Translations under genes and position numbers: made by a program
The notes under the pieces: model-generated
Databases searched by the model: none
Told to the model about the DNA's origin: nothing
The model's input: the letters and a program-made list of their open reading frames with translations, nothing else
DNA from: Candidatus Omnitrophota bacterium
GTDB taxonomy: Bacteria; Omnitrophota; Gorgyraeia; Gygaellales; Profunditerraquicolaceae
DNA: 45,801 nucleotides
NCBI GenBank assembly: GCA_028718225.1
Contig: JAQUMI010000007.1
Coordinates: 1-45,801 of the forward strand
Direction: 5' to 3'
Shown here: positions 8,789 through 18,000 of the stretch, in pieces
Layout of the letters: each line of letters begins with the position of its first letter
Numbering within the stretch: the stretch's first letter is position 1

Positions 8789-10956
8789 GTTTGCTTATCC
8801 TCAAAACCCTCTACCACGGCATCTTTAAGCCAGGCCTCGCGGTCAACCAATATCCTGCGCGGCTTGCTGCCTTCATACGGACCGACTAACCCCTCCTGCT
8901 CCATCATGTCAATGATCCGGGCAGCGCGGGTATAGCCCAGGCGCATTCTTCTTTGCAATATTGAAACCGACGCCTGATTGCTCTCCATAATAATTTTTAC
9001 TGCTTCATCATAAAGCTCGTCCTTTTCGCCGTTGGCCAGGCCAGTCTTCTGCTGCTCCTTGACAATATCTTCGTTATAGACCGGCTCAGCCTGGCCTTTA
9101 ATAAAGGTTACCACTTTTTCAATTTCTTTATCGCTGACCAGGGCTCCCTGGATACGCGTGGGCTTCTCATCTCCCGGGTTAAGGAAAAGCATATCGCCCC
9201 TGCCCAGCAGTTTATCCGCGCCGTTCATATCCAGGACAGTGCGTGAATCTACTTTAGAAGCGACTTTAAACGATAAACGCGCCGGAAGGTTTGCTTTTAT
9301 AACACCGGTAATCACGTTTACCGAAGGCCGCTGCGTAGCCAGTATCAGATGTATTCCTACTGCCCGGGCTAACTGGGCCAGGCGCTGCACGGCAGTTTCA
9401 ATCTGATCAGGCATAACCACCATTAAATCCGCAAATTCATCCACTACGACTACGATATAAGGCAGTTTTTTCTCTTTCTCGTTATAGCTTTCAATATTGC
9501 GGCTGCCTGCTTTCGCCAGAAGCCGGTAACGTTCTTCCATTTCATTGACTACCCAATTAAGCGCTGCGGCTGCTTTTTTGGCCTCGGTGACTAACGGGCA
9601 TAAAAGATGCGGCAGGCCGTTAAAAGGCATCAGTTCCACCATTTTCGGGTCAATCATCACAAATTTCAAATCCGCAGGGGAATTCCGGTAAAGAAGCGAT
9701 AAAATCAAAGCATTAATGCAGACTGTTTTGCCTGAACCGGTGGTCCCCGCAATCAACAGGTGCGGCATATTTTCTAACCTGGCGACAATAGTTTTTCCGG
9801 CAATATCCTTGCCTAAAGCCAGAGCTAAGCTGGACTTTGCTTTCTGAAAGGGCTCTGATGCGAGCATTTCCTGCAAGTAAACCAGGCTGCTTTGCGTATT
9901 AGGAACCTCGATACCCACCCTGTCTTTACCGGGAATGGGCGCGATAATCCTCACTGACTGCGCTTTCATGCTTAAGGCGATATCATCGCCCAAAGATTCA
10001 ATCCGGCTTACCTTTACTCCCGGAGCAGGCTCAAGCTCATAGCGCGTAATCACCGGCCCGCGCTCGATATCGGTGACTTTGACCGAAATACCGAAATCTT
10101 CCAACGTTTCTTCCAGGATGCGGGCGCTGGCTTCCAGGTCTCCCTTAATCTGGCGCGCCTCTAAAGGCGGCGGAGAATCAAGTAGATCTAATGCCGGCAG
10201 ATGGTAATCGCCGATTTTTAGTTCCTGAGGTCTTATCTTTAATTCCGGGCTAGGCGCGGGTTTGGTCTTGATCTGGATCTTGGGCCTGGAAACCAGGGAT
10301 TCGGCCGCGTCAATTATCCTGGGCTTGGATAAGGCCGGCTTTGGCTCCGGGGTTAAAACCGGCTTAATCTTAACGAAAGTAGCGGATTTTCCTTTTTTCT
10401 CACGCTTGAAAATTCCGGTAAAAAATATTTTCGCCTTACTTAAAAGATTGGCAAATAAAGAAGCCAGCAGGATCTCGGTAACCAAAGCCAGGGATAATAA
10501 AATAAAGGTAATAAAAATGATAAAACCGCCCAAGCGGCTAAAATAGGCGGTAATGAATTTGGGGAGCAGGGAACCGAATAAACCGGAGTAGTAGAATCTG
10601 AACGATTCATTGTCCAGATTAAACATGCCGATCAGGGAACTGACGGAAATCAATAATACAAGCATACCCAATATCCTGGGGATGCTTAAATAAGGCTTCT
10701 CCTGACGAAAAAACTTTACGCCCAATAAAATAATTAATAAAGGAAGGACAAAACTCGTGGGCCTGCCGAATAAAAATATGATTATCTCGCCTAAGTAGGC
10801 ACCGAATATACCTAAAAGATTTTTGGGAGGAAAATTTGGGTGCGAGGTGTAAAACGGCAGGTCAAGGCGTTCAAATCTTACCAGGCTGGCTAAAACCATC
10901 AGCCCCAGCGCAACCAGTATAACGCCTTTTACTTCATTGAGTCTTCTTTCTCTCAC
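8785..10956 (-). CDS. ftsK: DNA translocase FtsK/SpoIIIE
   Basis: N-terminal TM segments, HLLIAGTTGSGKTVCIN Walker A, VVVDEFADLM Walker B, C-terminal gamma winged-helix domain. Confidence 0.97.
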   Translation of the reverse strand: MRERRLNEVKGVILVALGLMVLASLVRFERLDLPFYTSHPNFPPKNLLGIFGAYLGEIIIFLFGRPTSFVLPLLIILLGVKFFRQEKPYLSIPRILGMLVLLISVSSLIGMFNLDNESFRFYYSGLFGSLLPKFITAYFSRLGGFIIFITFILLSLALVTEILLASLFANLLSKAKIFFTGIFKREKKGKSATFVKIKPVLTPEPKPALSKPRIIDAAESLVSRPKIQIKTKPAPSPELKIRPQELKIGDYHLPALDLLDSPPPLEARQIKGDLEASARILEETLEDFGISVKVTDIERGPVITRYELEPAPGVKVSRIESLGDDIALSMKAQSVRIIAPIPGKDRVGIEVPNTQSSLVYLQEMLASEPFQKAKSSLALALGKDIAGKTIVARLENMPHLLIAGTTGSGKTVCINALILSLLYRNSPADLKFVMIDPKMVELMPFNGLPHLLCPLVTEAKKAAAALNWVVNEMEERYRLLAKAGSRNIESYNEKEKKLPYIVVVVDEFADLMVVMPDQIETAVQRLAQLARAVGIHLILATQRPSVNVITGVIKANLPARLSFKVASKVDSRTVLDMNGADKLLGRGDMLFLNPGDEKPTRIQGALVSDKEIEKVVTFIKGQAEPVYNEDIVKEQQKTGLANGEKDELYDEAVKIIMESNQASVSILQRRMRLGYTRAARIIDMMEQEGLVGPYEGSKPRRILVDREAWLKDAVVEGFEDKQT

Positions 10957-10974
10957 TTTTACTTGCTGCTATCC

Positions 10975-13050
10975 TCACGCTTCAGCTTGTTTCTTGCTCA
11001 GGTTAATCCTGCCTAATTCATCTATACCGATAACCTTGACTTTGATTTCATCTCCGATTTTAACTACTTCTTCCACACTCTTAACGAATTTATCGGCAAG
11101 CTCTGAAACATGCACTAGGCCTTCTTTACGCGGGGCGATCTCACAGAAAGCGCCGAAGGCCATAATACGCTTTACTTTACCTATATATACGCGGCCGACT
11201 TCAACATCATCGGTAATCGCCTTAATCATCTTGATTGCTGCTTCGGATTTGGCGGCATCGGTTGAGCCGACCAAAACAGTCCCGTCATCTTCAATATCGA
11301 CGCTTGCGCCGGTAGAGGCAATGATCGCTTTTATGTTTTTTCCGCCCGGGCCGATTAATTCGCCGATCTTTTCAGTATTAATCTTGATCACATCAATCCG
11401 CGGAGCGTAAATAGACATCTCTTCTCGCGGAGCAGCCAAGGCCGCGCTCATCTTATCCAGAATGAATAATCTTCCTTCATTGGCTTGAGCCAGGCATTTC
11501 TCAAGCAAGGGCAGGTCAATTCCGTCAACCTTTAAATCTAACTGCACCGCGGTAACGCCTTTTCTTGTGCCGGCTACCTTAAAATCCATATCGCCGAAAT
11601 GATCTTCCAATCCGGCAATATCCGTCAGGACCAACGCCTTAGCCCCTTCTTTAATCAAACCCAGGGCAATTCCGGCAACCGTATCCTTAATCGGGACTCC
11701 CGCATCCATTAATGATAAAGAAGATGCGCAGACCGTAGCCATGCTTGACGAACCGTTGGATTCCAGAATTTCAGAAACTACTCTTATTGTATAAGGGAAT
11801 TTTTCTTTTGAAGGCATAACCGCTAAAAGCGATTTTTCCGCCAATGCCCCATGGCCGATTTCGCGCCTGCCTGGCCCGCGCACCGGGCCGGTCTCCCCTA
11901 CGCTAAAAGGAGGAAAGGTATAATGCAGCATAAAAGACTTGGACTTTTCACCTTCCAAGGCCTCGATCATCTGCTCATCTTCGCCTGTGCCTAAAGTTGT
12001 AACCGCTAAACTCTGGGTTTGGCCGCGGGTAAATAAGGCTGAACCGTGAGTCCTGGGGAGTACTGATACGTCACAGGTGATCGGACGGATCTCTTTAAGC
12101 GCCCTTCCGTCAACCCGCACATTTTCCGTAACGATCTTATTCCTTACCTGCTTTTTTTCAACTTCGGTAAGTGCCATCTTGATATCTTCGGCAACAAAAC
12201 CTTCCTGCATTAATTTCTCTTCCAGTTCTTTAGCCAATAGATGCACTGCTTCTTCGCGCTCTTCTTTTTTGCCTAATTTATAGACTTCATTTAATTTAAC
12301 GCTGGCTAACTCTTCTACTTTAGCCATCAGTTCCGGCACTATCTTCTTAAATTCGATTTTTGCCTTGGGCTTGCCGAATTTAGCGATAAAATCCTCCTGC
12401 ATCCGGATAAGCTCTTTTAAATGCGCGTGGCCGAATTTAACCGCCTCAAGGTAGTCGCTTTCCGAAACTTCTTTGGCCTTGGATTCGAGCATTACCACGC
12501 CCTTGCTGTTAGCGGCTATGACTACCTCCAGATCCGAACTCTCCCATTCCGCATACGTAGGATTAATGATTAATTCGTTATTGACCCTGGCTACACGGCA
12601 GCAAACCAGCGGGCCGTTAAAGGGAATATCGGAAATACCTAAGGCGATAGATGCGCCGTTAACAGCCAAAACATCCGGGTCATTTTCGCCGTCGCTAGAA
12701 AGAACGATCGCCATAACCTGCACATCATTCAAAAAACCATCCGGAAAAAGAGGCCTGATCGGCCGGTCAATAAGGCGGGCAGTGAGAATCTCGCTCTCCG
12801 AAGGCCTTCCTTCCCTTTTAAAGAACCCTCCGGGGATACGTCCGGCGGCGTAAGTCTTTTCCTGGTATTCTACGGTTAACGGGAAGAAGTCCCTTCCCTC
12901 TTTAACTTCGCGGGACATACAAGCAGTCACCAGCACCACGGTTCCGCCGTAGCTAATCGTTACCGAACCATTGGCCTGCTTGGCGATTTTGCCTGTCCCC
13001 AGGATTAAATCATTCCTGCCGAATTTTAATTTTAAGGTATTATCTTGCAT
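10975..13050 (-). CDS. pnp: Polyribonucleotide nucleotidyltransferase
   Basis: Duplicated RNase PH domains (GGFFKREGRPSE, RGQTQSLAV), KH (IGPGGKNIKAI) and S1 domains; downstream of rpsO. Confidence 0.97.
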   Translation of the reverse strand: MQDNTLKLKFGRNDLILGTGKIAKQANGSVTISYGGTVVLVTACMSREVKEGRDFFPLTVEYQEKTYAAGRIPGGFFKREGRPSESEILTARLIDRPIRPLFPDGFLNDVQVMAIVLSSDGENDPDVLAVNGASIALGISDIPFNGPLVCCRVARVNNELIINPTYAEWESSDLEVVIAANSKGVVMLESKAKEVSESDYLEAVKFGHAHLKELIRMQEDFIAKFGKPKAKIEFKKIVPELMAKVEELASVKLNEVYKLGKKEEREEAVHLLAKELEEKLMQEGFVAEDIKMALTEVEKKQVRNKIVTENVRVDGRALKEIRPITCDVSVLPRTHGSALFTRGQTQSLAVTTLGTGEDEQMIEALEGEKSKSFMLHYTFPPFSVGETGPVRGPGRREIGHGALAEKSLLAVMPSKEKFPYTIRVVSEILESNGSSSMATVCASSLSLMDAGVPIKDTVAGIALGLIKEGAKALVLTDIAGLEDHFGDMDFKVAGTRKGVTAVQLDLKVDGIDLPLLEKCLAQANEGRLFILDKMSAALAAPREEMSIYAPRIDVIKINTEKIGELIGPGGKNIKAIIASTGASVDIEDDGTVLVGSTDAAKSEAAIKMIKAITDDVEVGRVYIGKVKRIMAFGAFCEIAPRKEGLVHVSELADKFVKSVEEVVKIGDEIKVKVIGIDELGRINLSKKQAEA

Positions 13051-13079
13051 AGTATTATTTTATGGGATGAAACCCTGAT

Positions 13080-13349
13080 TTATTTTCTCAAAGAAAGTTT
13101 TCCCAAGATCTCCACATACTTCTTGGTATCTTTTTTCTTGAGATAGTTGAGGAGCCTGCGGCGTGTACCTACAAGCGTAAGCAACCCGCGGCGAGAATGA
13201 AAATCTTTTTTATGGAGCTTAAAATGCTCCCCCAATAGATTAATCCTCTCGGTTAAAACCGCAATCTGAACCTCAGCTGAGCCGGTATCTCTGGCATTTA
13301 CCTTGAATTCATCAATAATCTTTGCTTTCTTCTCTTTAAGCAAAACCAA
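13080..13349 (-). CDS. rpsO: 30S ribosomal protein S15 (TTG start)
   Basis: [19 protein letters not shown]...[39 protein letters not shown] 10 nt before TTG. Confidence 0.96.
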   Translation of the reverse strand: MVLLKEKKAKIIDEFKVNARDTGSAEVQIAVLTERINLLGEHFKLHKKDFHSRRGLLTLVGTRRRLLNYLKKKDTKKYVEILGKLSLRK

Positions 13350-13381
13350 GCTGAAATCACCTCCTTTAATTTTAGATATAT

Positions 13382-13410
13382 ATTATACGGTATTTTGCCT
13401 TTTAAGTCAA
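13382..13410 (-). promoter_or_regulatory. Sigma70-type promoter for rpsO-pnp
   Basis: TTGACT (13410-13405), 17-bp spacer, TATAAT (13387-13382). Confidence 0.85.
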
Positions 13411-13548
13411 TGTATTCGCTTCTTTATTTTTAGTAAGCGCGTCTTTGATCTTATTCAGCTTGTTCAATACAAGTACGGTAAAAATTACAAACCAGATAGT
13501 CAGCCCCAGCGAAATAAGCGCACTGATTAAAGTAACTGCGTTTTCCAT
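13402..13548 (-). CDS. 48-aa single-TM small protein
   Basis: MENAVTLISALISLGLTIWFVIFTVLVLNKLNKIKDALTKNKEANTLT*; SD GGAGGG upstream; below the ORF-track length cutoff. Confidence 0.65.
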   Translation of the reverse strand: MENAVTLISALISLGLTIWFVIFTVLVLNKLNKIKDALTKNKEANTLT

Positions 13549-13618
13549 ACGTATCCCTCCTTATCTTTAGAACTATTTTTTATATTAGCACAATAGTCTA
13601 AATCAGACAATAAGTTTA

Positions 13619-13777
13619 TTATTTGTCCCCGGCCTCTGCTACAAATTTTTTGATCTCGTCAAAATTCTCCAGAATAAGGCGCGCCTTGCTCAAGCCGAAC
13701 GAAAAAGGATACTGGTCATTTTCGTCCCTTTTTATAATCAAAACGGGCTTGCCCTTGAATTCGCTTCTTTCCACCAT
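13619..13777 (-). CDS. 52-aa conserved-looking small protein, possibly PC4/p15-like
   Basis: MVERSEFKGKPVLIIKRDENDQYPFSFGLSKARLILENFDEIKKFVAEAGDK*; AGGAG upstream; PC4-like resemblance is by eye only. Confidence 0.6.
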   Translation of the reverse strand: MVERSEFKGKPVLIIKRDENDQYPFSFGLSKARLILENFDEIKKFVAEAGDK

Positions 13778-13800
13778 TTTACTGCTCCTTTCGCTTTTGT

Positions 13801-14157
13801 TTACCTGCTCTTGCCGCGCACCGGTATACCTTTAGCTCTTAACGCATCGGTTTTTTCTTTCGAACACTTCATGCATAAAAATACCGGCCGGGAAGCGCTC
13901 TTATCGTAATTTACGGTCTTAACCAGGCGCCACAAATGCGAGGTTGCCCCGCACTTATCACATTTCCCTTCTTTGATATGCCATACCTCTATGGCCTTAG
14001 AGGTAAAAATGAACCTATCCACCCAGAAGAATATCGCTCCGCCGATTAAATTTGCGATTATTGTGGCCTGAAGGCTTGCGCCAAGCTGCTTAACTACAAT
14101 CCAAAGAATCGGAGTGCTTAACTGCCAACGTATAAGGTAAAGAATAAATCTTTTCAT
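13801..14157 (-). CDS. Small membrane protein with C-terminal zinc-ribbon-like CxxC...CxxC
   Basis: Two hydrophobic segments followed by CDKCGATSHLWRLV...FLCMKCSKEK. Confidence 0.7.
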   Translation of the reverse strand: MKRFILYLIRWQLSTPILWIVVKQLGASLQATIIANLIGGAIFFWVDRFIFTSKAIEVWHIKEGKCDKCGATSHLWRLVKTVNYDKSASRPVFLCMKCSKEKTDALRAKGIPVRGKSR

Positions 14158-14209
14158 AAGATTTTTTATTGTACTGCTAAAAATGGTTTAATACAATGAG
14201 AATTATTGC

Positions 14210-17119
14210 TTAGCGGATCTGGGCAGACGGGCAGATTTGGCTATAAGCGCAATAAGTACAGGCCATATACGCGGGCGTCGCCTCAAAATCCTGCTTGCGG
14301 ATACCTGCGCTGGCTTCCCTGATCTTTTTCCTTACCGTATCCAGATCTTCATCCTTGATTTTATGACTCCCGATAAGCCCTGATTCCAGGAAATAAAGCT
14401 CTACCCTGGCGGGCAATTTTCCGAAAATATTTTGATAGGCCAAGGCATAGAGGGCAAGCTGGAGGCTCTCGCTGACCTTTTTATCGGCGACTTTTTGTGC
14501 CTTGACTTCCGAAGTCTTAAAATCAATGATTACCGCTTCAGCGCCAATTTCATCTACGCGGTCAAACCTCCCGGTAATCTTGTTGCCGTCGAACATGAAT
14601 GAAAAATCTTCTTCGATGAATTTCGGCTGTGTAGAACTATTCTCTTCCGTATGGAAAAACCGGCTTAACGCCTCCAGACCGACCTTAAAACGCTCCTCCT
14701 GGTGGGCCTTGTCCAAAAACCCCTGCGGGTCAAAACTGCCCCTGAAAACATCCAAGAGCTCTCCTAACCCCATTCTCTTGCCGGCCAGGCGGTACTGATA
14801 ATACTTGGTTACTGCCTCGTGCATTGCCCGTCCGTAAATAACCGTGTGATGCTCCATGATCGGCACGCGCAGGATATTTACATACTTATACTTAAGGGGA
14901 CAGGTCAGATAATCATCAATTTTATAATAAGTTAAATGCACGGGGGCATCCGTGTCGATTTTCCTGATCACCGGCTTAATGGAATCTTTCTTCGGGGCAA
15001 AGCGCTGGATTGCCTCTAAGCTGCTGGCCTTTTTCTTCTCTTTTTCTTTACTCTCTGTTCCCAAGGCCTCAAAAACAAACTGGCTTACCCGGCGCAGGCG
15101 CTTGCCGCCGTAATCTTCGGCGCTGGTCAAATATAATTCTTCCTTAGCCCGGGTCAAACCGACATAAAATAACCTACGCTCTTCCTGAATATGGAAATCT
15201 CCCGTCGGTAAGACTTCCTTAATCAGGGGATCAGGCAGTTCAATCGCCTGGGAACGGCGCGGCCAGGGAAAACGGCCCTGGACCAGGCTGACTAAAAACA
15301 CCACCCGGAATTCCAGGCCTTTGGCCTTGTGGATAGTCAGGATATTGACTGCGTCGGTATCCAGGTCTGCTTCGGCTGTCGGCGGGTCATCCCCGGCTTC
15401 AATAAGAAGGTTGAGGTAGTTTACAAAACTGATTACCCGGTCCTCCTTGGCTACAAGTTCGAAATCGCGCACATTATTAAAGAATTTAGCAATATTCTGG
15501 ATCTTGGTTTCATTTTCCAGGTTTTGGGTCGAGGTTAATTTTTTCAAATAACCCGTATCGGTTAGAAATGCGTAAAGCAACCTGCCGGTTGTCTCTTCGC
15601 GGGAGATTGTCAGGAATTTTTCCAGGTCGGCCAGGATTTTTTCGATTTTTTTGCGGCTATCTTCCCCTATCGCTTTTAACTCTTCTATTTGGCCTAATTC
15701 CGTAAAAACCGCATAAAGGGTTTTATTCCTGCGCCGGGCATAATGGCTGCAGGAGTTAAGATCAACCAGGTCTAATCCGTAAATTTCAGAACTGACCAGA
15801 TAATGCAAGCTCAGGGAATCGGATAAATTCGCGGCAACCCTTAAGAAATTGATACATAGTTTTACCTCTTCTCTGGAGTAAAGCCCCTGGTTTCCGCTGA
15901 ATTGCCAGGGAATATCCTCCAAATTCAACGCCTGGATAAAAGGTTCGGCATCGGAATTAGAACGCACCAGGATCGCAAAATCATTATATTTGAAATTACC
16001 GGATTTAACTTTGTCTTTAATGATCTTAACTACGTTATCCGCTTCGGTAGAAACAGTATCAAAATGCAGATGCTCCGGGCCTTGGCCTTTTTTTGAAACC
16101 CCGACTAGATGCTTGTTTATATTTGCCTTAACTTCAAAACGTTCGGGATTATTATTCTGGATTAATTGATAAGCGGCATCCAGGATCGGCTGCGTAGAGC
16201 GGTAATTCTGGATCAGGCTGATTTTCTTGGCTTCCGGAAACTCCTCGATAAAATTCAAGACATTGCTGTAAGCTGCCCCGCGCCAACGGTAGATACACTG
16301 GTCATCGTCAGCGACGACATTGATATTCTTAAAACCGGCGGATAGTAAACTGACAATCTGGAACTGGGTAAAGTTAGTATCCTGGAATTCATCCACCAGG
16401 ATATATTTAAACTGCTGCCGGTATTTCTTCAGGATGGCCGGATGTCCGCGCAAAAGGTTCAGGGCCAGATAAAACTGGTTACCGAAATCCAGCAGGCCTT
16501 CTTTAGCCAATAATTCCTGGTATTTAGCATAGGCATAGGCAACTTCCAGCTGCTGGATAGCTTCTTCCTGAAGGGCCAAATCAAGCGGGTTTTCTTTAGC
16601 TTTTAGAGTTAAGCCTTGAGCGAATTTTATATATTCCTCAGGCGAAATGTCTTCATCCTTGGCCCGGCTAAAAAGCTGGATGAGGGCTTCAATAAAACGC
16701 GTAGGGTCAGCCAGCGGACGGAAATAATCCAGGTTAAACTGAAAAATATGCTCGCGAAAGAATACCGCGGCTTCGCTCTGGGTCAAGACCTTGAAATCCG
16801 GATTTAAACCGGCAAGGAGAGCGTTCTCGCGCAGGAGCTTATCGCCAAAAGCGTGAAATGTAGAAATCCAGATATCCGTATATCCGTAAGGGACTAATTC
16901 ATCCACCCGCTCCTGCATCTGGCGGCTGGCCTTATCCGTAAAGGTAAGCGCTAGGATTTCATCGGTCTTACCTAGGCCCTGGGACAATAACCAGGCAATC
17001 CTGCGCGTAATCACCGTAGTTTTGCCTGTGCCTGCGCCGGCGATAATCAAAAGCGGCCCTTCTTTATGCGTAACCGCCTCTTGCTGCTCCTTATTCAACC
17101 CTTCCAAAATATTATTCAT
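14210..17119 (-). CDS. UvrD/PcrA-type SF1 helicase fused to PD-(D/E)XK nuclease with Fe-S-type cysteines (AddA/AddB-like)
   Basis: LIIAGAGTGKTTVITRRI, VDEFQDTN, QNYRSTQ; C-terminal GRFDRVDEIGAEAVIIDFKTSE nuclease motif; DDYLTCPLKYKY plus CTYCAYSQIC cysteine quartet. Confidence 0.92.
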   Translation of the reverse strand: MNNILEGLNKEQQEAVTHKEGPLLIIAGAGTGKTTVITRRIAWLLSQGLGKTDEILALTFTDKASRQMQERVDELVPYGYTDIWISTFHAFGDKLLRENALLAGLNPDFKVLTQSEAAVFFREHIFQFNLDYFRPLADPTRFIEALIQLFSRAKDEDISPEEYIKFAQGLTLKAKENPLDLALQEEAIQQLEVAYAYAKYQELLAKEGLLDFGNQFYLALNLLRGHPAILKKYRQQFKYILVDEFQDTNFTQFQIVSLLSAGFKNINVVADDDQCIYRWRGAAYSNVLNFIEEFPEAKKISLIQNYRSTQPILDAAYQLIQNNNPERFEVKANINKHLVGVSKKGQGPEHLHFDTVSTEADNVVKIIKDKVKSGNFKYNDFAILVRSNSDAEPFIQALNLEDIPWQFSGNQGLYSREEVKLCINFLRVAANLSDSLSLHYLVSSEIYGLDLVDLNSCSHYARRRNKTLYAVFTELGQIEELKAIGEDSRKKIEKILADLEKFLTISREETTGRLLYAFLTDTGYLKKLTSTQNLENETKIQNIAKFFNNVRDFELVAKEDRVISFVNYLNLLIEAGDDPPTAEADLDTDAVNILTIHKAKGLEFRVVFLVSLVQGRFPWPRRSQAIELPDPLIKEVLPTGDFHIQEERRLFYVGLTRAKEELYLTSAEDYGGKRLRRVSQFVFEALGTESKEKEKKKASSLEAIQRFAPKKDSIKPVIRKIDTDAPVHLTYYKIDDYLTCPLKYKYVNILRVPIMEHHTVIYGRAMHEAVTKYYQYRLAGKRMGLGELLDVFRGSFDPQGFLDKAHQEERFKVGLEALSRFFHTEENSSTQPKFIEEDFSFMFDGNKITGRFDRVDEIGAEAVIIDFKTSEVKAQKVADKKVSESLQLALYALAYQNIFGKLPARVELYFLESGLIGSHKIKDEDLDTVRKKIREASAGIRKQDFEATPAYMACTYCAYSQICPSAQIR

Positions 17120-17149
17120 AATTTATAACCTTACGCGGGGCCTGTTGTG

Positions 17150-17232
17150 GCGGGTCCTGCCACTGAAGTCTCCCCATTCCTGCGGGCAGGTATGTCCTCG
17201 GAACGGGGATGCCCCTCTTCAGTGTCACCCGC
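17150..17232. repeat. Long imperfect inverted repeat between the helicase and pilin genes
   Basis: GCGGGT/ACCCGC, CACTGAAG/CTTCAGTG, CCCCATTCC/GGAACGGGG arms nested over 83 bp. Confidence 0.8.
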
Positions 17233-17302
17233 AAATACATTAACAAGCCACCCGCCAAGAGACAACAATACATTATGCTTATAAATGACGTCGTTTCTTA
17301 GA

Positions 17303-17716
17303 CTACGGCGTACATGTTTGCAATGTTTTCCCGCTTATGTACAATTGATAGAAACAAGAGGGAGCCCTATCTGTAAAGTAAACCCAACAGCCATCACCGG
17401 GGCTTGAGCCGCCTCCTACACCGTTCTGGTGATAGTAACTCCGTGTTGCAGTGCTAGGGTTACTTACATTCATAATAGTCTCACCATCAATAGTCACTAC
17501 AATGGGCCAGACATTATTTACAGGATAAGTTCCATAAGCCGCATAATAACCCAATAATGCTTGCCTTATAACATCTAGAGTGCCATATGCTTGTGATTTT
17601 TGTGCTTTGGCTACATTAGCAAAATAGCGGGGTATAGCGACCAAGGCGAGGATAGCGACAATTACTACAACAATAATAAGCTCAATTAAGGTGAAGGCTT
17701 TTTTTCTTTGGTCCAT
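17303..17716 (-). CDS. Type IV pilin / pseudopilin-like protein
   Basis: MDQRKKA|FTLIELIIVVVIVAILALVAIPRYF prepilin signal (Ala rather than Gly at -1). Confidence 0.92.
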   Translation of the reverse strand: MDQRKKAFTLIELIIVVVIVAILALVAIPRYFANVAKAQKSQAYGTLDVIRQALLGYYAAYGTYPVNNVWPIVVTIDGETIMNVSNPSTATRSYYHQNGVGGGSSPGDGCWVYFTDRAPSCFYQLYISGKTLQTCTP

Positions 17717-17765
17717 TGTTTTTATATTAACACGAACTAATAGGAATTACAACGGAGGATTACTT

Positions 17766-17921
17766 TTAGCGGATGGGTTGGCTTGTTCCGGAGTAGGACG
17801 TACGCAGGCTGAAGCGGGCACGGTTCCGCCACGTTTTGTGGCAGAGAGCGAAGCCGAGTAGCCGAGCGTGATTTTCCACGCTGGGGAAAATCACGCGTTC
17901 CTGCGAGGAACAAGACAAGCC
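17766..17921. repeat. Multi-hairpin intergenic element
   Basis: Outer GGCTTGT (17780-17786)/ACAAGCC (17915-17921); GCCAC-GTTTT-GTGGC (17828-17842); perfect 12-bp stem GCGTGATTTTCC/GGAAAATCACGC (17866-17896); GTTCC-TGCGA-GGAAC (17897-17911). Confidence 0.7.
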
Positions 17922-17941
17922 AGACGCTAGTTTATTTTACC

Positions 17942-17969
17942 TTGACAATGCCGCTTTTTCAAGTATACT
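17942..17969 (+). promoter_or_regulatory. Sigma70-type promoter for rpmB
   Basis: TTGACA (17942-17947), 16-bp spacer, TATACT (17964-17969); AAGGAG SD at 17986-17991. Confidence 0.85.
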
Positions 17970-18000
17970 AATTTACCTAATAAACAAGGAGTAGTAAATC

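Noticed and set aside
17150-17921. Integron-like attC cassette interpretation of the pilin and its flanking palindromes
   Set aside because: No integron integrase or cassette array is visible, and I could not identify convincing R'/R'' core sites in the palindromes
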